64,000 bases of DNA from Ornithinibacillus bavariensis (GTDB lineage: Bacteria > Bacillota > Bacilli > Bacillales > Amphibacillaceae), in NCBI RefSeq assembly GCF_050433565.1, contig NZ_JBNPWZ010000009.1, forward strand, positions 1-64,000, read 5' to 3'. Below are positions 9,002-17,696 of this stretch, piece by piece. The number at the start of each line of letters is the position of its first letter. The stretch's first letter is position 1. The notes beneath the pieces are model-generated. The model was not told the origin of the DNA. It saw only the letters and a program-made list of their open reading frames with translations, and did no database searches. A program made the translations under genes and the position numbers.

Positions 9002-9047
9002 AAAGATGCTGACATCATAATTTTATTATGTGACAGCGTCTTTTTTT
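9002..9047 (+). terminator. Intrinsic terminator of ykyA
   Basis: Hairpin with AAAGA...TCTTT outer arms, GCTG...CAGC and ATAA...TTAT inner pairs, followed by T7, directly after the ykyA stop. Confidence 0.8.
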
Positions 9048-9144
9048 ATGGTGTTTTAGTACAAAATATACAATCAACTATAACAGTTGGATAATGATGA
9101 ATGAGGGAGTATGCCAACATATCAAGAAATGTAAGTCAAAGTAG

Positions 9145-9174
9145 TTGACCGAATGGAATTAGTTGAGCTAAACT
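9145..9174 (+). promoter_or_regulatory. Possible pdhA promoter
   Basis: TTGACC (9145-9150) and TAAACT (9169-9174) are separated by 18 nt, about 195 nt upstream of pdhA. The -10 is a modest match. The 370-base gap between ykyA and pdhA holds no other gene I can support. Confidence 0.35.
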
Positions 9175-9369
9175 TTATTTGTATTCAATATATTGTACCA
9201 GTTTTTTTTGCGAGAAAAATGTAACAGTTTGTGTTCCTTTCCATCGTATGAACCTTACTGACGTAAATAAGACACAAATAATAGCAAATCGGTACAGATT
9301 TTCCTTGTTTTGGGGAAGGATAGTAAAGATTATTTCAAAAGGATGAAAGAAAGGAAGAGGTGAACTATT

Positions 9370-10452
9370 TTGAAACACGTTTTAGAAAGTGTTGAAAGTC
9401 AGTTCGAAATGTTCCAGATTCTTAATGAAGATGGGAAAATTGTCAATAAGGATGACATGCCTGATTTGTCAGATGATGAATTAAGAGAATTAATGAAGAG
9501 AATGGTATATACTCGCGTGCTTGATCAACGTTCTATCGCATTAAACAGACAAGGTCGTCTTGGTTTCTATGCACCAACTGCTGGTCAAGAGGCATCTCAA
9601 TTGGGTAGTCATTTTGCATTAGAAAAAGAAGACTATATACTGCCTGGATACCGTGACGTTCCACAATTAATCTGGCACGGATTACCATTATACCAAGCAT
9701 TCTTATTTTCAAAAGGACATTTTCATGGAAATCAAATGCCAGAGGGTATGAATGCACTTCCTCCACAAATTATTATTGGTGCACAATATGTGCAAGCTGC
9801 TGGTGTTGGTTTAGGTCTGAAAATGCGTGGTAAGAAATCAGTAGCGATTACGTACACTGGTGATGGAGGTACATCACAAGGTGATTTCTACGAAGGAATG
9901 AACTTCGCAGGAGCATATGGTGCTAATAACATTTTTATCGTTCAGAATAACGGATTTGCTATCTCTGTACCAAGAGAAAAACAAACTGCAGCTAAAACTC
10001 TAGCACAAAAAGCAATTGCTGCTGGAATTGAAGGAATTCAAGTTGATGGTATGGACGTACTTGCTGTTTACGCTGCAACTAAATATGCAAGAGAACGTGC
10101 AATTGCTGGTGAAGGTCCAATGTTAATTGAAACGATGACCTATCGTTATGGTCCTCATACAATGTCAGGAGATGATCCAACACGTTACCGTTCTCAAGAT
10201 CTTGACTCTGAATGGGAGAAAAAAGATCCTCTAGTTCGTTTCCGTAAATTCCTAGAAAGCAAGAAACTATGGACAGAAGAAGACGAAAACAAAGTAATTG
10301 AACAAGCAAAAGAGGATATTAAAGAAGCAATCAAAAAAGCGGATCAATATCCAAAGCAAAAAGTTACTGATTTAATTTCTAATATGTTTGAAACACTTCC
10401 ACAGAATTTACAAGAACAAATGGAAGAGTACAAAGCAAAGGAGTCGAAATAA
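9370..10452 (+). CDS. pdhA: Pyruvate dehydrogenase E1 alpha subunit
   Basis: Alpha chain of the thiamine-diphosphate-dependent E1 component, which decarboxylates pyruvate and passes the acetyl group to the E2 lipoyl arm. It has 360 aa and matches B. subtilis PdhA closely. The thiamine-diphosphate/Mg motif GDG...N is visible as TGDGGTSQGDFYEGMNFAG (about residues 164-182), and RYGPHTMSGDD carries the phosphorylation-loop-like segment. It starts with TTG, supported by GGAAGAGG 9-10 nt upstream and by the family N-terminus (ESQFEMFQILNEDG). It is the first gene of pdhABCD. Confidence 0.96.
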   Translation: MKHVLESVESQFEMFQILNEDGKIVNKDDMPDLSDDELRELMKRMVYTRVLDQRSIALNRQGRLGFYAPTAGQEASQLGSHFALEKEDYILPGYRDVPQLIWHGLPLYQAFLFSKGHFHGNQMPEGMNALPPQIIIGAQYVQAAGVGLGLKMRGKKSVAITYTGDGGTSQGDFYEGMNFAGAYGANNIFIVQNNGFAISVPREKQTAAKTLAQKAIAAGIEGIQVDGMDVLAVYAATKYARERAIAGEGPMLIETMTYRYGPHTMSGDDPTRYRSQDLDSEWEKKDPLVRFRKFLESKKLWTEEDENKVIEQAKEDIKEAIKKADQYPKQKVTDLISNMFETLPQNLQEQMEEYKAKESK

Positions 10453-10455
10453 ACA

Positions 10456-11433
10456 ATGGCACAAATGACAATGATTCAAGCAATCACTGATGCACTACGC
10501 ACAGAATTAAAAAATGATGAAAATGTGCTAGTGTTTGGTGAAGATGTCGGCCAAAACGGCGGTGTATTCCGTGCTACAGAAGGCCTTCAAAAAGAATTCG
10601 GGGAAGATCGTGTATTTGACACGCCATTAGCAGAGTCTGGAATTGGTGGTCTAGCAATTGGACTTGCTTTAGAAGGCTATCGCCCTGTTCCTGAGATTCA
10701 ATTCTTTGGCTTCGTATATGAAGTAATTGACTCAATCAGTGGTCAAATGGCTCGTATGCGCTATCGTTCTGGAGGCACAAAAAATGCACCTATTACAGTA
10801 CGTTCACCATTTGGTGGAGGTGTGCATACTCCAGAATTGCATGCTGACTCCTTAGAAGGATTAGTAGCACAGCAACCAGGATTAAAAGTAGTTATTCCAT
10901 CTACTCCATATGATGCAAAAGGGTTACTAATTTCTTCAATTCGTGATAATGATCCAGTTATTTTCCTTGAGCATATGAAATTATATCGTTCATTCCGTGG
11001 AGAGGTTCCAGAAGGCGAATATACAATTGAACTTGGTAAAGCAGACGTTAAGCGTGAAGGTAAAGATGTAACCATCGTAACATATGGTGCTATGGTACAT
11101 GCATCACTAAAGGCAGCTGAAGAGCTTGAGAAAAACGGTGTTGATGTAGAGGTTATCGATTTACGTACTGTTTCACCTATTGATATTGATACTATTTTGG
11201 AATCCGTTAAGAAAACAAATCGTGTCGTAGTTGTTCAAGAAGCACAACGACAAGCTGGTATTGCTGCAAATGTTGTTTCTGAAATTCAAGAAAGAGCAAT
11301 CTTACATTTAGAAGCTCCAGTATTACGTGTTACTGCACCAGACACAGTATATCCATTCTCTGAAGCGGAAAACGTTTGGTTACCTAATTATAATGACATC
11401 ATAGAAAAAGTAAACACTGTAATGAATTTCTAA
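10456..11433 (+). CDS. pdhB: Pyruvate dehydrogenase E1 beta subunit
   Basis: Beta chain of E1, 325 aa, the usual length. The N-terminal pyrimidine-binding domain starts with TMIQAITDAL and contains VFGEDVGQNGGVFRAT, with the conserved Glu that activates thiamine diphosphate in the GIGGLAIGLALEG region. The C-terminal transketolase_C domain starts near residue 200 (VTIVTYGAMV). Only 3 nt separate it from pdhA, so translation is probably coupled; the Shine-Dalgarno AAAGGAG lies inside the end of pdhA. Confidence 0.96.
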   Translation: MAQMTMIQAITDALRTELKNDENVLVFGEDVGQNGGVFRATEGLQKEFGEDRVFDTPLAESGIGGLAIGLALEGYRPVPEIQFFGFVYEVIDSISGQMARMRYRSGGTKNAPITVRSPFGGGVHTPELHADSLEGLVAQQPGLKVVIPSTPYDAKGLLISSIRDNDPVIFLEHMKLYRSFRGEVPEGEYTIELGKADVKREGKDVTIVTYGAMVHASLKAAEELEKNGVDVEVIDLRTVSPIDIDTILESVKKTNRVVVVQEAQRQAGIAANVVSEIQERAILHLEAPVLRVTAPDTVYPFSEAENVWLPNYNDIIEKVNTVMNF

Positions 11434-11454
11434 CTTTGATAGGAGGCTTTTCTA

Positions 11455-12726
11455 ATGGCTTTTGAATTTAAATTACCGGATATCGGTGAAGGAATCCATG
11501 AAGGTGAGATTGTTTCATGGATGGTTAAAGAGGGCGACACGGTTAAAGAAGATGATGTGCTTTGTGAAGTACAAAACGATAAGGCTGTCGTTGAAATCCC
11601 TTCTCCAGTAGAAGGAACAGTTACGAAGATTTTTGTGAAAGAAGGAGAAGTTGCAGTAGTTGGCGACACTCTTATTTCTTTTGATGCTGAAGGCTATGAA
11701 AGTACAGAAAGTGAAGAACCTGCTGCTGAGAAGAATGAAGCAGTAAAAGAAGAAGCTCCAAAAGCAGAAGCTCCACAGGCTGTTCAACAAACTACAGATG
11801 TAGATGAGAATAAGCGTGTTATAGCGATGCCTTCTGTGCGCAAATATGCTCGTGAAAATGATGTGAACATTAAGCTAGTAACAGGTACTGGAAATAATGG
11901 CCGTATCACGAAAGAAGATATTGATAGCTTCGTAAACGGTGGTCAACCAGTGGTAGAAAGGGCAGATGCAGAACCTGCAGCTCAAGATACAGCACCAGCA
12001 AAAACACCTGTTTTAGAAGGTAACTTCCCAGAAACACGTGAGAAAATGAGCCCAATTCGCAAAGCTATTGCGAGAGCAATGGTTAACTCAAAATCAAAAG
12101 CACCACATGTTACTTTGATGGATGAAGTAGATGTAACAGCATTAGTTGCGCATCGTAAGAAATTTAAGCAGACTGCATTAGATCAAGGTATTAAATTAAC
12201 TTACCTACCTTATGTTGTTAAAGCTATTGTTTCTGCATTGAAACAATATCCTATACTAAATGCTTCCATTGATGATGCTACAGAAGAAATTGTGCAAAAA
12301 CATTACTATAACATTGGTATTGCTGCAGATACAGATAAAGGGTTACTTGTTCCTGTAGTTAAGAACGCAGACCGTAAATCAATTTTTGCTATTTCACAAG
12401 AAATTAATGAATTGGCAGATAAAGCTAGAAGTGGTAAACTAGCACCAGATGAGATGAAAGGTGCTTCAAGTACAATTTCTAATATCGGTTCTGCGGGTGG
12501 ACAATGGTTCACACCAGTTATCAACTATCCAGAAGCTGCAATATTAGGAATCGGACGTATTGCCGAAAAACCAATTGTTCGTGATGGAGAAATTGTGATT
12601 GCTCCTGTACTTGCAGTTTCATTGAGCTTTGATCACCGTATTGTTGATGGTGCAACTGCTCAGCTTGCCTTAAATCAAATCAAGCGTTTATTAAATGATC
12701 CACAATTAATTATGATGGAGGCGTAA
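11455..12726 (+). CDS. pdhC: Dihydrolipoamide acetyltransferase (PDH E2)
   Basis: Core of the pyruvate dehydrogenase complex; it transfers acetyl from lipoamide to CoA. Domains in order: one lipoyl domain (residues 1-77) with the lipoylated Lys in NDKAVVEIPSP; an Ala/Glu/Pro-rich linker; a peripheral-subunit binding domain (about 122-158, MPSVRKYARENDVNIKLV); a second linker; and the catalytic domain ending with the HxxxDG motif as FDHRIVDGATA. At 423 aa it is slightly shorter than B. subtilis PdhC because of its linkers. AGGAGG lies before the ATG. Confidence 0.96.
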   Translation: MAFEFKLPDIGEGIHEGEIVSWMVKEGDTVKEDDVLCEVQNDKAVVEIPSPVEGTVTKIFVKEGEVAVVGDTLISFDAEGYESTESEEPAAEKNEAVKEEAPKAEAPQAVQQTTDVDENKRVIAMPSVRKYARENDVNIKLVTGTGNNGRITKEDIDSFVNGGQPVVERADAEPAAQDTAPAKTPVLEGNFPETREKMSPIRKAIARAMVNSKSKAPHVTLMDEVDVTALVAHRKKFKQTALDQGIKLTYLPYVVKAIVSALKQYPILNASIDDATEEIVQKHYYNIGIAADTDKGLLVPVVKNADRKSIFAISQEINELADKARSGKLAPDEMKGASSTISNIGSAGGQWFTPVINYPEAAILGIGRIAEKPIVRDGEIVIAPVLAVSLSFDHRIVDGATAQLALNQIKRLLNDPQLIMMEA

Positions 12727-12731
12727 GGATT

Positions 12732-14138
12732 ATGGTAGTAGGAGATTTTCCAATTGAACTAGACACACTTGTTGTCGGTGCAGGCCCTGGGGGATATGTA
12801 GCTGCTATTCGTGCCGCACAATTAGGTCAAAAAGTAACTATCGTGGATAAAGGAGCTTTAGGTGGCGTGTGCCTAAATATTGGTTGTATTCCATCAAAAG
12901 CATTAATCGAAGCTGGACATTCAGTAGAGAGAGCTCATGGCAGTGAAGCAATTGGTATTAAAACCGAAAATGTAACTGTTGATTTCTCTAAAGTACAAGA
13001 ATGGAAAGCATCCGTTGTTAATAAACTAACTTCCGGTGTTGAGAGCTTATTAAAAGGGAATAAAGTCGACATCGTTAAAGGTGAAGTATATTTTGTTGAT
13101 GGAAATACTGTAAAAGTTATGGATGAGAAGACTTCTCAAACATACACATTTAAAAACTGCATTATCGCAACAGGTTCATCACCAATTGAAATTCCTACAT
13201 TTAAGTTCTCTGAGCGCGTATTAGATTCTACAGCTGCTCTTGATCTTAAAGAAGTTCCTAAAAAGCTAGTAGTAATCGGCACAGGATTCATTGGTGCTGA
13301 GCTAGGTACTGCATATGCTAATTTTGGTACTGAAGTTATCTTCTTAGAGGGTGCGAAAGATATCCTTGGTGGCTTTGAAAAACAAATGACTCAATTAGTT
13401 AAGAAGGGCCTTAAGAAGAAAGGTGCAACAATTATTACTGAAGCATTGGCTAAAGGCGTCGAAGAAACAAAAGACGGTGTGAAAGTAACCTATGAAGTTG
13501 CTGGTAAAGAAGAGACAGTTGAAGCGGATTACGTATTGGTTACAGTTGGTCGTCGTCCAAATACAAGAGAGATTGGTTTAGAACAAGTAGGTATTGAGGT
13601 CGATGAAAGAGGTTTAATTAAAGTAGATAAGCAATGCCGCACTAATGTACCTAATATTTATGCAATTGGGGATGTTGTGGCAGGTGCTCCATTAGCTCAT
13701 AAAGCATCTTATGAAGGTAAGGTTGCTGCAGAAGCTATCAGCGGAGAAAAATCTGAAGTTGATTATATCGGTATGCCAGCAGTAGCTTTCGTTGAACCTG
13801 AACTTGCTACAGTAGGTATGACGGAACAAGAAGCAAAAGATGCAGGATACAATGTAAAAGTAGCAAAATTCCCATTCGGTGCAAATGGTCGTGCTCTTTC
13901 ACTTAATGCAACAGATGGCTTCTTAAAATTAGTAACTCGTAAAGAGGATGGACTTGTTCTTGGTGGTCAAATTGCTGGTCCTAATGCAAGTGATATGATC
14001 TCAGAAATCGGATTAGCAGTAGAATCTGGTATGACTGCTGAAGATATCGCATTAACTATTCATGCTCACCCAACACTTGGTGAAATAACCATGGAAGCAG
14101 CTGAAGTAGCATTAGGAACACCAATCCACATGCTTTAA
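12732..14138 (+). CDS. pdhD: Dihydrolipoamide dehydrogenase (PDH E3)
   Basis: FAD flavoprotein that reoxidises lipoamide with NAD+, 468 aa. The N-terminal FAD motif is VVGAGPGGYVAAIRAAQLG, the redox-active disulphide is in GGVCLNIGCIPSKALI, the NAD motif GTGFIGAELG is near residue 185, and the second FAD segment is YAIGDV. The C-terminal catalytic dyad lies in HAHPTLGE. Together with pdhABC it makes the complete complex. A strong terminator follows. Confidence 0.97.
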   Translation: MVVGDFPIELDTLVVGAGPGGYVAAIRAAQLGQKVTIVDKGALGGVCLNIGCIPSKALIEAGHSVERAHGSEAIGIKTENVTVDFSKVQEWKASVVNKLTSGVESLLKGNKVDIVKGEVYFVDGNTVKVMDEKTSQTYTFKNCIIATGSSPIEIPTFKFSERVLDSTAALDLKEVPKKLVVIGTGFIGAELGTAYANFGTEVIFLEGAKDILGGFEKQMTQLVKKGLKKKGATIITEALAKGVEETKDGVKVTYEVAGKEETVEADYVLVTVGRRPNTREIGLEQVGIEVDERGLIKVDKQCRTNVPNIYAIGDVVAGAPLAHKASYEGKVAAEAISGEKSEVDYIGMPAVAFVEPELATVGMTEQEAKDAGYNVKVAKFPFGANGRALSLNATDGFLKLVTRKEDGLVLGGQIAGPNASDMISEIGLAVESGMTAEDIALTIHAHPTLGEITMEAAEVALGTPIHML

Positions 14139-14155
14139 TTTAAATCGCATTTATC

Positions 14156-14196
14156 AGAGTAATGTATTCTTTAAGGGATACATTACTCTTTTTTTT
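14156..14196 (+). terminator. Intrinsic terminator of pdhABCD
   Basis: Perfect 12-bp stem AGAGTAATGTAT (14156-14167) and ATACATTACTCT (14178-14189) followed by T8. Confidence 0.92.
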
Positions 14197-14300
14197 GTGG
14201 ATTTTGGTGAGAATCAAAATATTTTCGGATATTGTATTCTTTTGTCTTGTCGATTAAACTTGTATTGGACAAGTAATAAAATACAACAGGAGGATTCGTC

Positions 14301-15206
14301 ATGAAAAAAATCTTTATCTTATTTTCCGTGCTACTGATGGTGTCTTTGGTAGCATGCAGTAATTCGAATCAAAGTAAAGAAACGAAAGATAGTCAAATAA
14401 AAGATGAACCGAAAGAACAAATTAGTAATTCGAATAAAGATAGTAATTTAGCTGAAAATACCGAGAATAATAAAGGCGCAGATCAAGAAGCTTCAAATCA
14501 TGAGGAAGCAAATAATGATAAGGAAATGGGGGGAGCAGTTGAAGCAGCGTATCGTATCGCAGATAATTGGTCGATTACCCCGATTAAAGAAGGAATAAAT
14601 GAAAAAATTGTTCTACTGACTATTGATGATGCACCAGATAAGTATGCATTAGAAATGGCTAGAACATTAAAGGACCTGGATGCAGGGGCAATATTTTTTG
14701 TAAATGGCCATTTTCTAGAAACCCCTGAAAACAAAGAAATATTGAAAGAAATTCATGATATGGGATTTATTATTGGAAATCATACATATTCTCATGCATT
14801 CTTACCAGATTTAACGGAAGAGGAACAGAAGAATGAAATTATGCGTGTAAATGACATGGTAGAAGAAATTATTGGAGAACGCCCGAAATTCTTTCGAGCA
14901 CCAAATGGTGCTAATACTGATTTTTCCAAGAATCTTGTCAAGGAAGAAAAGATGGTATTAATGAATTGGTCATATGGTTATGATTATTTCAAGCCGTATA
15001 TGGATAAAGAAAAATTAACCAAGGCTATGGTTACAGGTGAGGGACCCGAGGTAGATGTACCATACTCATTATTAAAGCCTGGTGCAAATTTATTAATGCA
15101 TGACAGAAAATGGACAAGTGAGGCACTAAGAGATATTGTTGTAGGGTTACGTGAACAAGGCTACGAGATGGTTGATCCGCATTTAATCGAAACGATTTCT
15201 GATTAA
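14301..15206 (+). CDS. NodB-type polysaccharide deacetylase lipoprotein
   Basis: Extracytoplasmic lipoprotein of 301 aa: signal peptide with lipobox LVAC (Cys19), a low-complexity Asn/Glu/Lys/Ser linker to about residue 75, then a carbohydrate esterase 4 (NodB) domain. The metal-binding motifs are TIDDAP (Asp109/Asp110) and HTYSH (His161/His165). The third motif is RAPNG, lacking the usual Tyr after Pro, and motif 1 has Ala in place of Gly. The Asp and both His ligands are kept, so activity on peptidoglycan or another amino-sugar polymer is plausible. It has its own Shine-Dalgarno and terminator, and is inserted between pdhD and SR1. Confidence 0.88.
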   Translation: MKKIFILFSVLLMVSLVACSNSNQSKETKDSQIKDEPKEQISNSNKDSNLAENTENNKGADQEASNHEEANNDKEMGGAVEAAYRIADNWSITPIKEGINEKIVLLTIDDAPDKYALEMARTLKDLDAGAIFFVNGHFLETPENKEILKEIHDMGFIIGNHTYSHAFLPDLTEEEQKNEIMRVNDMVEEIIGERPKFFRAPNGANTDFSKNLVKEEKMVLMNWSYGYDYFKPYMDKEKLTKAMVTGEGPEVDVPYSLLKPGANLLMHDRKWTSEALRDIVVGLREQGYEMVDPHLIETISD

Positions 15207-15207
15207 C

Positions 15208-15245
15208 AAAAAAGTACCAGTGAAAAAACACTGGTACTTTTTTTA
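15208..15245 (+). terminator. Intrinsic terminator of the deacetylase gene
   Basis: 15-bp stem AAAAAAGTACCAGTG (15208-15222) and CACTGGTACTTTTTT (15229-15243), with a 6-base A loop. Confidence 0.92.
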
Positions 15246-15250
15246 TTAAT

Positions 15251-15261
15251 TATGTTATACT
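15251..15261 (+). promoter_or_regulatory. CcpN-like operator, upstream site
   Basis: TATGTTATACT fits the CcpN consensus TRTGHYATAYW at all 11 positions. It lies about 27 nt upstream of the likely SR1 -10 box. In B. subtilis CcpN represses sr1, gapB and pckA under glycolytic conditions. Confidence 0.6.
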
Positions 15262-15287
15262 AATTATGTGAAATGTTGTAAATGTAT

Positions 15288-15293
15288 TATACT
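15288..15293 (+). promoter_or_regulatory. Likely -10 box of the SR1 promoter
   Basis: TATACT at 15288-15293 would place the start of transcription near 15300. The -35 region (around TTATGT) is weak. A transcript from about 15300 to the terminator at 15502 would be about 200 nt, close to the 205 nt of B. subtilis SR1. Confidence 0.45.
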
Positions 15294-15305
15294 ATTATGT
15301 TAATA

Positions 15306-15316
15306 AGTGTTATACA
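15306..15316 (+). promoter_or_regulatory. CcpN-like operator, downstream site
   Basis: AGTGTTATACA matches TRTGHYATAYW at 10 of 11 positions and lies just past the inferred SR1 start. Two sites flanking the promoter resemble the two-operator CcpN arrangement known at B. subtilis sr1. Confidence 0.5.
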
Positions 15317-15339
15317 CTATATTGAGGGAGCTGGGAATA

Positions 15340-15456
15340 GTGGGTACAATTATTTGTCAAACATGTCAGCAAACAATTGAGCATTATGAAAATGAGAAGG
15401 TTGTCGTTCTTTACGGAACATGTCCTGATTGTGAAACGAAAAAAATGCAAAAATAA
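15340..15456 (+). CDS. sr1P: SR1P, GapA-binding peptide
   Basis: Peptide of 38 aa with a GTG start, preceded by GAGGGAG 9 nt upstream. It begins VGTIICQTCQQTIEHYENEK and carries two CxxC pairs (CQTC near the N-terminus, CPDC near the C-terminus). B. subtilis SR1P starts MGTIVCQ and has a similar Cys distribution and a VTTLYG-like middle, here VVVLYG. In B. subtilis it binds the glycolytic GAPDH GapA, stabilises gapA mRNA and promotes RNase J1 activity. It is embedded in the SR1 RNA. Confidence 0.85.
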   Translation: MGTIICQTCQQTIEHYENEKVVVLYGTCPDCETKKMQK

Positions 15457-15474
15457 ATAATCTATCATTCATTT

Positions 15475-15502
15475 GGCTGCAAACTTTTGCAGCCATTTGT
15501 TT
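15475..15502 (+). terminator. Terminator of SR1
   Basis: GGCTGCAAA (15475-15483) and TTTGCAGCC (15486-15494) form a 9-bp stem with a very short loop, followed by ATTTGTTTTG. Confidence 0.75.
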
Positions 15503-15560
15503 TGTCGTGAATCCAGGGGCATGATAGGATGGATATACATAGTATGATGGAGGAATGAAT

Positions 15561-16535
15561 ATGGGCTGGAATACACGAATCACGGAATTGTTTAATATTC
15601 AATATCCAATAATCCAAGGAGGTTTAGCACATCTGGCTTATGCTGATCTAGCTGCTGCTGTTTCTAATGCAGGAGGTTTAGGACAGATAACTGCAATGAG
15701 CCTGGAAAATCCAGATAGCCTACGAAGTGAAATAAACCGTGTTAGAGAATTAACGAATAACCCGTTTGGTGTAAACTTTGCAATAGGACAGCATAATCGT
15801 CCATTTGAAGATATGATAGAGGTAGTAATTGAGGAAAAAGTTCCAGTTATGTCTGTGACAGGTGGAAATCCTAAAGGTGTATTCGATATGATTAGAGATC
15901 ACCCCATTAAAACGATGGTCTTAGTTGCCGCTAAACGTCAGGCAATGAAAGCAGAGGAGCTAGGTGCTGATGCAGTAATCGTTGTTGGACATGAGGGGGG
16001 AGGACATTTAGGACGAGCCGATACAGGGACAGTAGTTCTAACGCCACAAGTAGTAGATAATGTGTCTATCCCAGTTATTGCATCCGGTGGAATCACCGAT
16101 GGTAGAGGATTAATGGCAGCTCTTGCTCTAGGTGCAGAGGGAGTAGAGATGGGAACAAGATTTATTGCTACAAAGGAGTGTGTCCATGCACACCCTATAT
16201 ACAAAGATGCAATTGTAAATGCGGACGATAATGAGACAGTTGTAATTAAACGCTCACTAGGTGCTCCAGCACGTGCACTTAAAAATAGCTGGACAGAGAA
16301 AATTTTAGAGCTTGAGAAACAAGATGGAGGATATGACGTTTTACGGGATTATATAAGTGGAGCTGCCAATAAAAACTATATTCATGATGGTAACCCTGAA
16401 AACGGATTTGGTTGGGCTGGTCAAGGAATTGTCAGTATCCATGATATTCCGACAGTACAGGAATTAATAGATGGAATGATAAAAGAAGCAGAAGAGATTA
16501 AAAATAAATGGAAAGATGGAGGTGCTCTAGATTGA
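15561..16535 (+). CDS. Nitronate monooxygenase / NPD-family flavoprotein
   Basis: FMN-dependent (beta/alpha)8 barrel of the 2-nitropropane dioxygenase family, 324 aa. The start at 15561 (MGWNTRITELFNIQYPIIQGG) is 7 nt after GGAGG; an ATG 6 nt earlier is too close to that motif. Family landmarks are PIIQGG at the N-terminus, GGNPKGV, the phosphate-binding VVGHEGGGHLG with the conserved His, VIASGGITDGRG and GAEGVEMGTRF. The physiological substrate may be propionate-3-nitronate or an enoyl-like compound; family members are often over-annotated. The stop overlaps the start of yktA. Confidence 0.88.
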   Translation: MGWNTRITELFNIQYPIIQGGLAHLAYADLAAAVSNAGGLGQITAMSLENPDSLRSEINRVRELTNNPFGVNFAIGQHNRPFEDMIEVVIEEKVPVMSVTGGNPKGVFDMIRDHPIKTMVLVAAKRQAMKAEELGADAVIVVGHEGGGHLGRADTGTVVLTPQVVDNVSIPVIASGGITDGRGLMAALALGAEGVEMGTRFIATKECVHAHPIYKDAIVNADDNETVVIKRSLGAPARALKNSWTEKILELEKQDGGYDVLRDYISGAANKNYIHDGNPENGFGWAGQGIVSIHDIPTVQELIDGMIKEAEEIKNKWKDGGALD

Positions 16536-16798
16536 GTTACAATTACCCTTTTGACACGAGTTGGTCAAAGGATGAAATAATTATTGTCGTACAGTTTTTT
16601 ACTTTAGTTGAAAGAGCCTATGAATCCGGGATTGAGAGGGATATTTTATTAGCAGGTTACCGGAAATTTAAAGAAGTCGTTCCATCGAAGAGTGAAGAGA
16701 AGAGACTATTTACTGAATTTGAAAGGGAATCAGGCTATTCCGGATATCAAGTTATGAAGAAGGTAAAGGAAGAGGACAGACATAAGATAAAAATGTAA
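16532..16798 (+). CDS. yktA: UPF0223 family protein YktA
   Basis: Small cytosolic protein of unknown function, 88 aa from a TTG that overlaps the preceding stop (TTGA). GGAGG lies about 8 nt upstream. The segments YNYPFDTSWSKDEII, LLAGYRKFKEVVPSKSEEK and EFERESGYSGY match the UPF0223 family, whose B. subtilis member YktA is about the same length and sits in the same neighbourhood. Coupling to the nitronate monooxygenase gene is a local feature. Confidence 0.88.
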   Translation: MSYNYPFDTSWSKDEIIIVVQFFTLVERAYESGIERDILLAGYRKFKEVVPSKSEEKRLFTEFERESGYSGYQVMKKVKEEDRHKIKM

Positions 16799-16809
16799 TT
16801 TTAGAATAG

Positions 16810-16855
16810 AAAGGGTCTATAGCCAATGGATAACATTTGGTTTAAGACCCTTTGT
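16810..16855. terminator. Hairpin between yktA and yktB
   Basis: Arms AAAGGGTCT (16810-16818) and AGACCCTTT (16845-16853) with inner AGCCAATG/CATTTGGT pairing, placed between the convergent genes yktA and yktB. It probably serves both. Confidence 0.65.
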
Positions 16856-16865
16856 TAATCATTTT

Positions 16866-17483
16866 CTATCTTACTTGTAGTGCTTTTTGATAAAATGGTA
16901 TCAATAGTTCATAAGTTTCTTTAACCAGTTTAACTAAAGCTTCACCATCCGAGACAATAGGATTGTTTGGTAATAGTCTCCTACCGATAAGGAATTCCGC
17001 TTTTTTCACACCACGGAAACGTTCTAAATGTTTCTTTTCTAATTCGCCAAGAGAAATCGCATCTTTTTTCATATGATCAAAGGAGATGACAAAGTCAGCT
17101 GGTAACTTTTTAATTTGGGTATAGCTTTTTAAGAATTCTTTGGCGATTGCTTGTTTGAAATCTAATTCATAAATACAAGCCAACCAAATAAATAGGTGAT
17201 CATCAAATAAACCTACCTGAAAATGTGGGTGCTTTTTATAGCCACGTTTATTATTCGAAATTGCCAACCATGTATCCTTCGGAGGATTAACAGTTCTTCT
17301 AGCATGCTTGGCTATATGTAAATATACTTCATTACCAAGTCTTGTAGATAAAAAGTCAACTAATTCATAGCCTATTTCACGAAACTTTGGCTGAATGTTA
17401 GTTTGAATTGCCTCCATTCTTGCATCTAATCCATCTATTTTAAAAGTATCAAAATCGCTTTTAGTAAAACCAGTACTTCCCAT
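16866..17483 (-). CDS. yktB: DUF1054 / UPF0637 protein YktB
   Basis: Cytosolic protein of 205 aa, similar in length to B. subtilis YktB (about 210). Recognisable family stretches are FDTFKIDGLDARMEAIQ, IAKHARRTVNPPKDTW and KHPHFQVGLFDDHLFIW. The function is not established. It is leftward and monocistronic, as in B. subtilis, and faces yktA across a shared hairpin. Confidence 0.9.
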   Translation of the reverse strand: MGSTGFTKSDFDTFKIDGLDARMEAIQTNIQPKFREIGYELVDFLSTRLGNEVYLHIAKHARRTVNPPKDTWLAISNNKRGYKKHPHFQVGLFDDHLFIWLACIYELDFKQAIAKEFLKSYTQIKKLPADFVISFDHMKKDAISLGELEKKHLERFRGVKKAEFLIGRRLLPNNPIVSDGEALVKLVKETYELLIPFYQKALQVR

Positions 17484-17696
17484 TCAAAAACAACCCTTCT
17501 TATTTAAGCTAATTATATTAATTATTATGAACAAATTAACTTAAATAAGTCAAGTATACCGTTTGAAAAACAAAATGTTTTTTGAACGAATCCCGATAAA
17601 AATACATATATATAAAGAAAACAAAGAGAATGTTCATAAAAACATGGACAACATAGTGTTTTTTCAAAACCAGCTACTTGAAAGGGTGTGGAATGG

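Larger units (their letters stand above)
15300..15502 (+). ncRNA. SR1 dual-function RNA
   Basis: The locus between pdhD and the next metabolic gene matches the position of SR1 in B. subtilis, which base-pairs with ahrC mRNA and also encodes SR1P. Here a predicted transcript of about 200 nt starts after a TATACT box, contains the SR1P ORF (15340-15456) and ends at a GGCTGCAAA/TTTGCAGCC terminator. The exact 5' end is inferred. Base pairing to ahrC cannot be tested because ahrC is outside the window. Confidence 0.7.
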
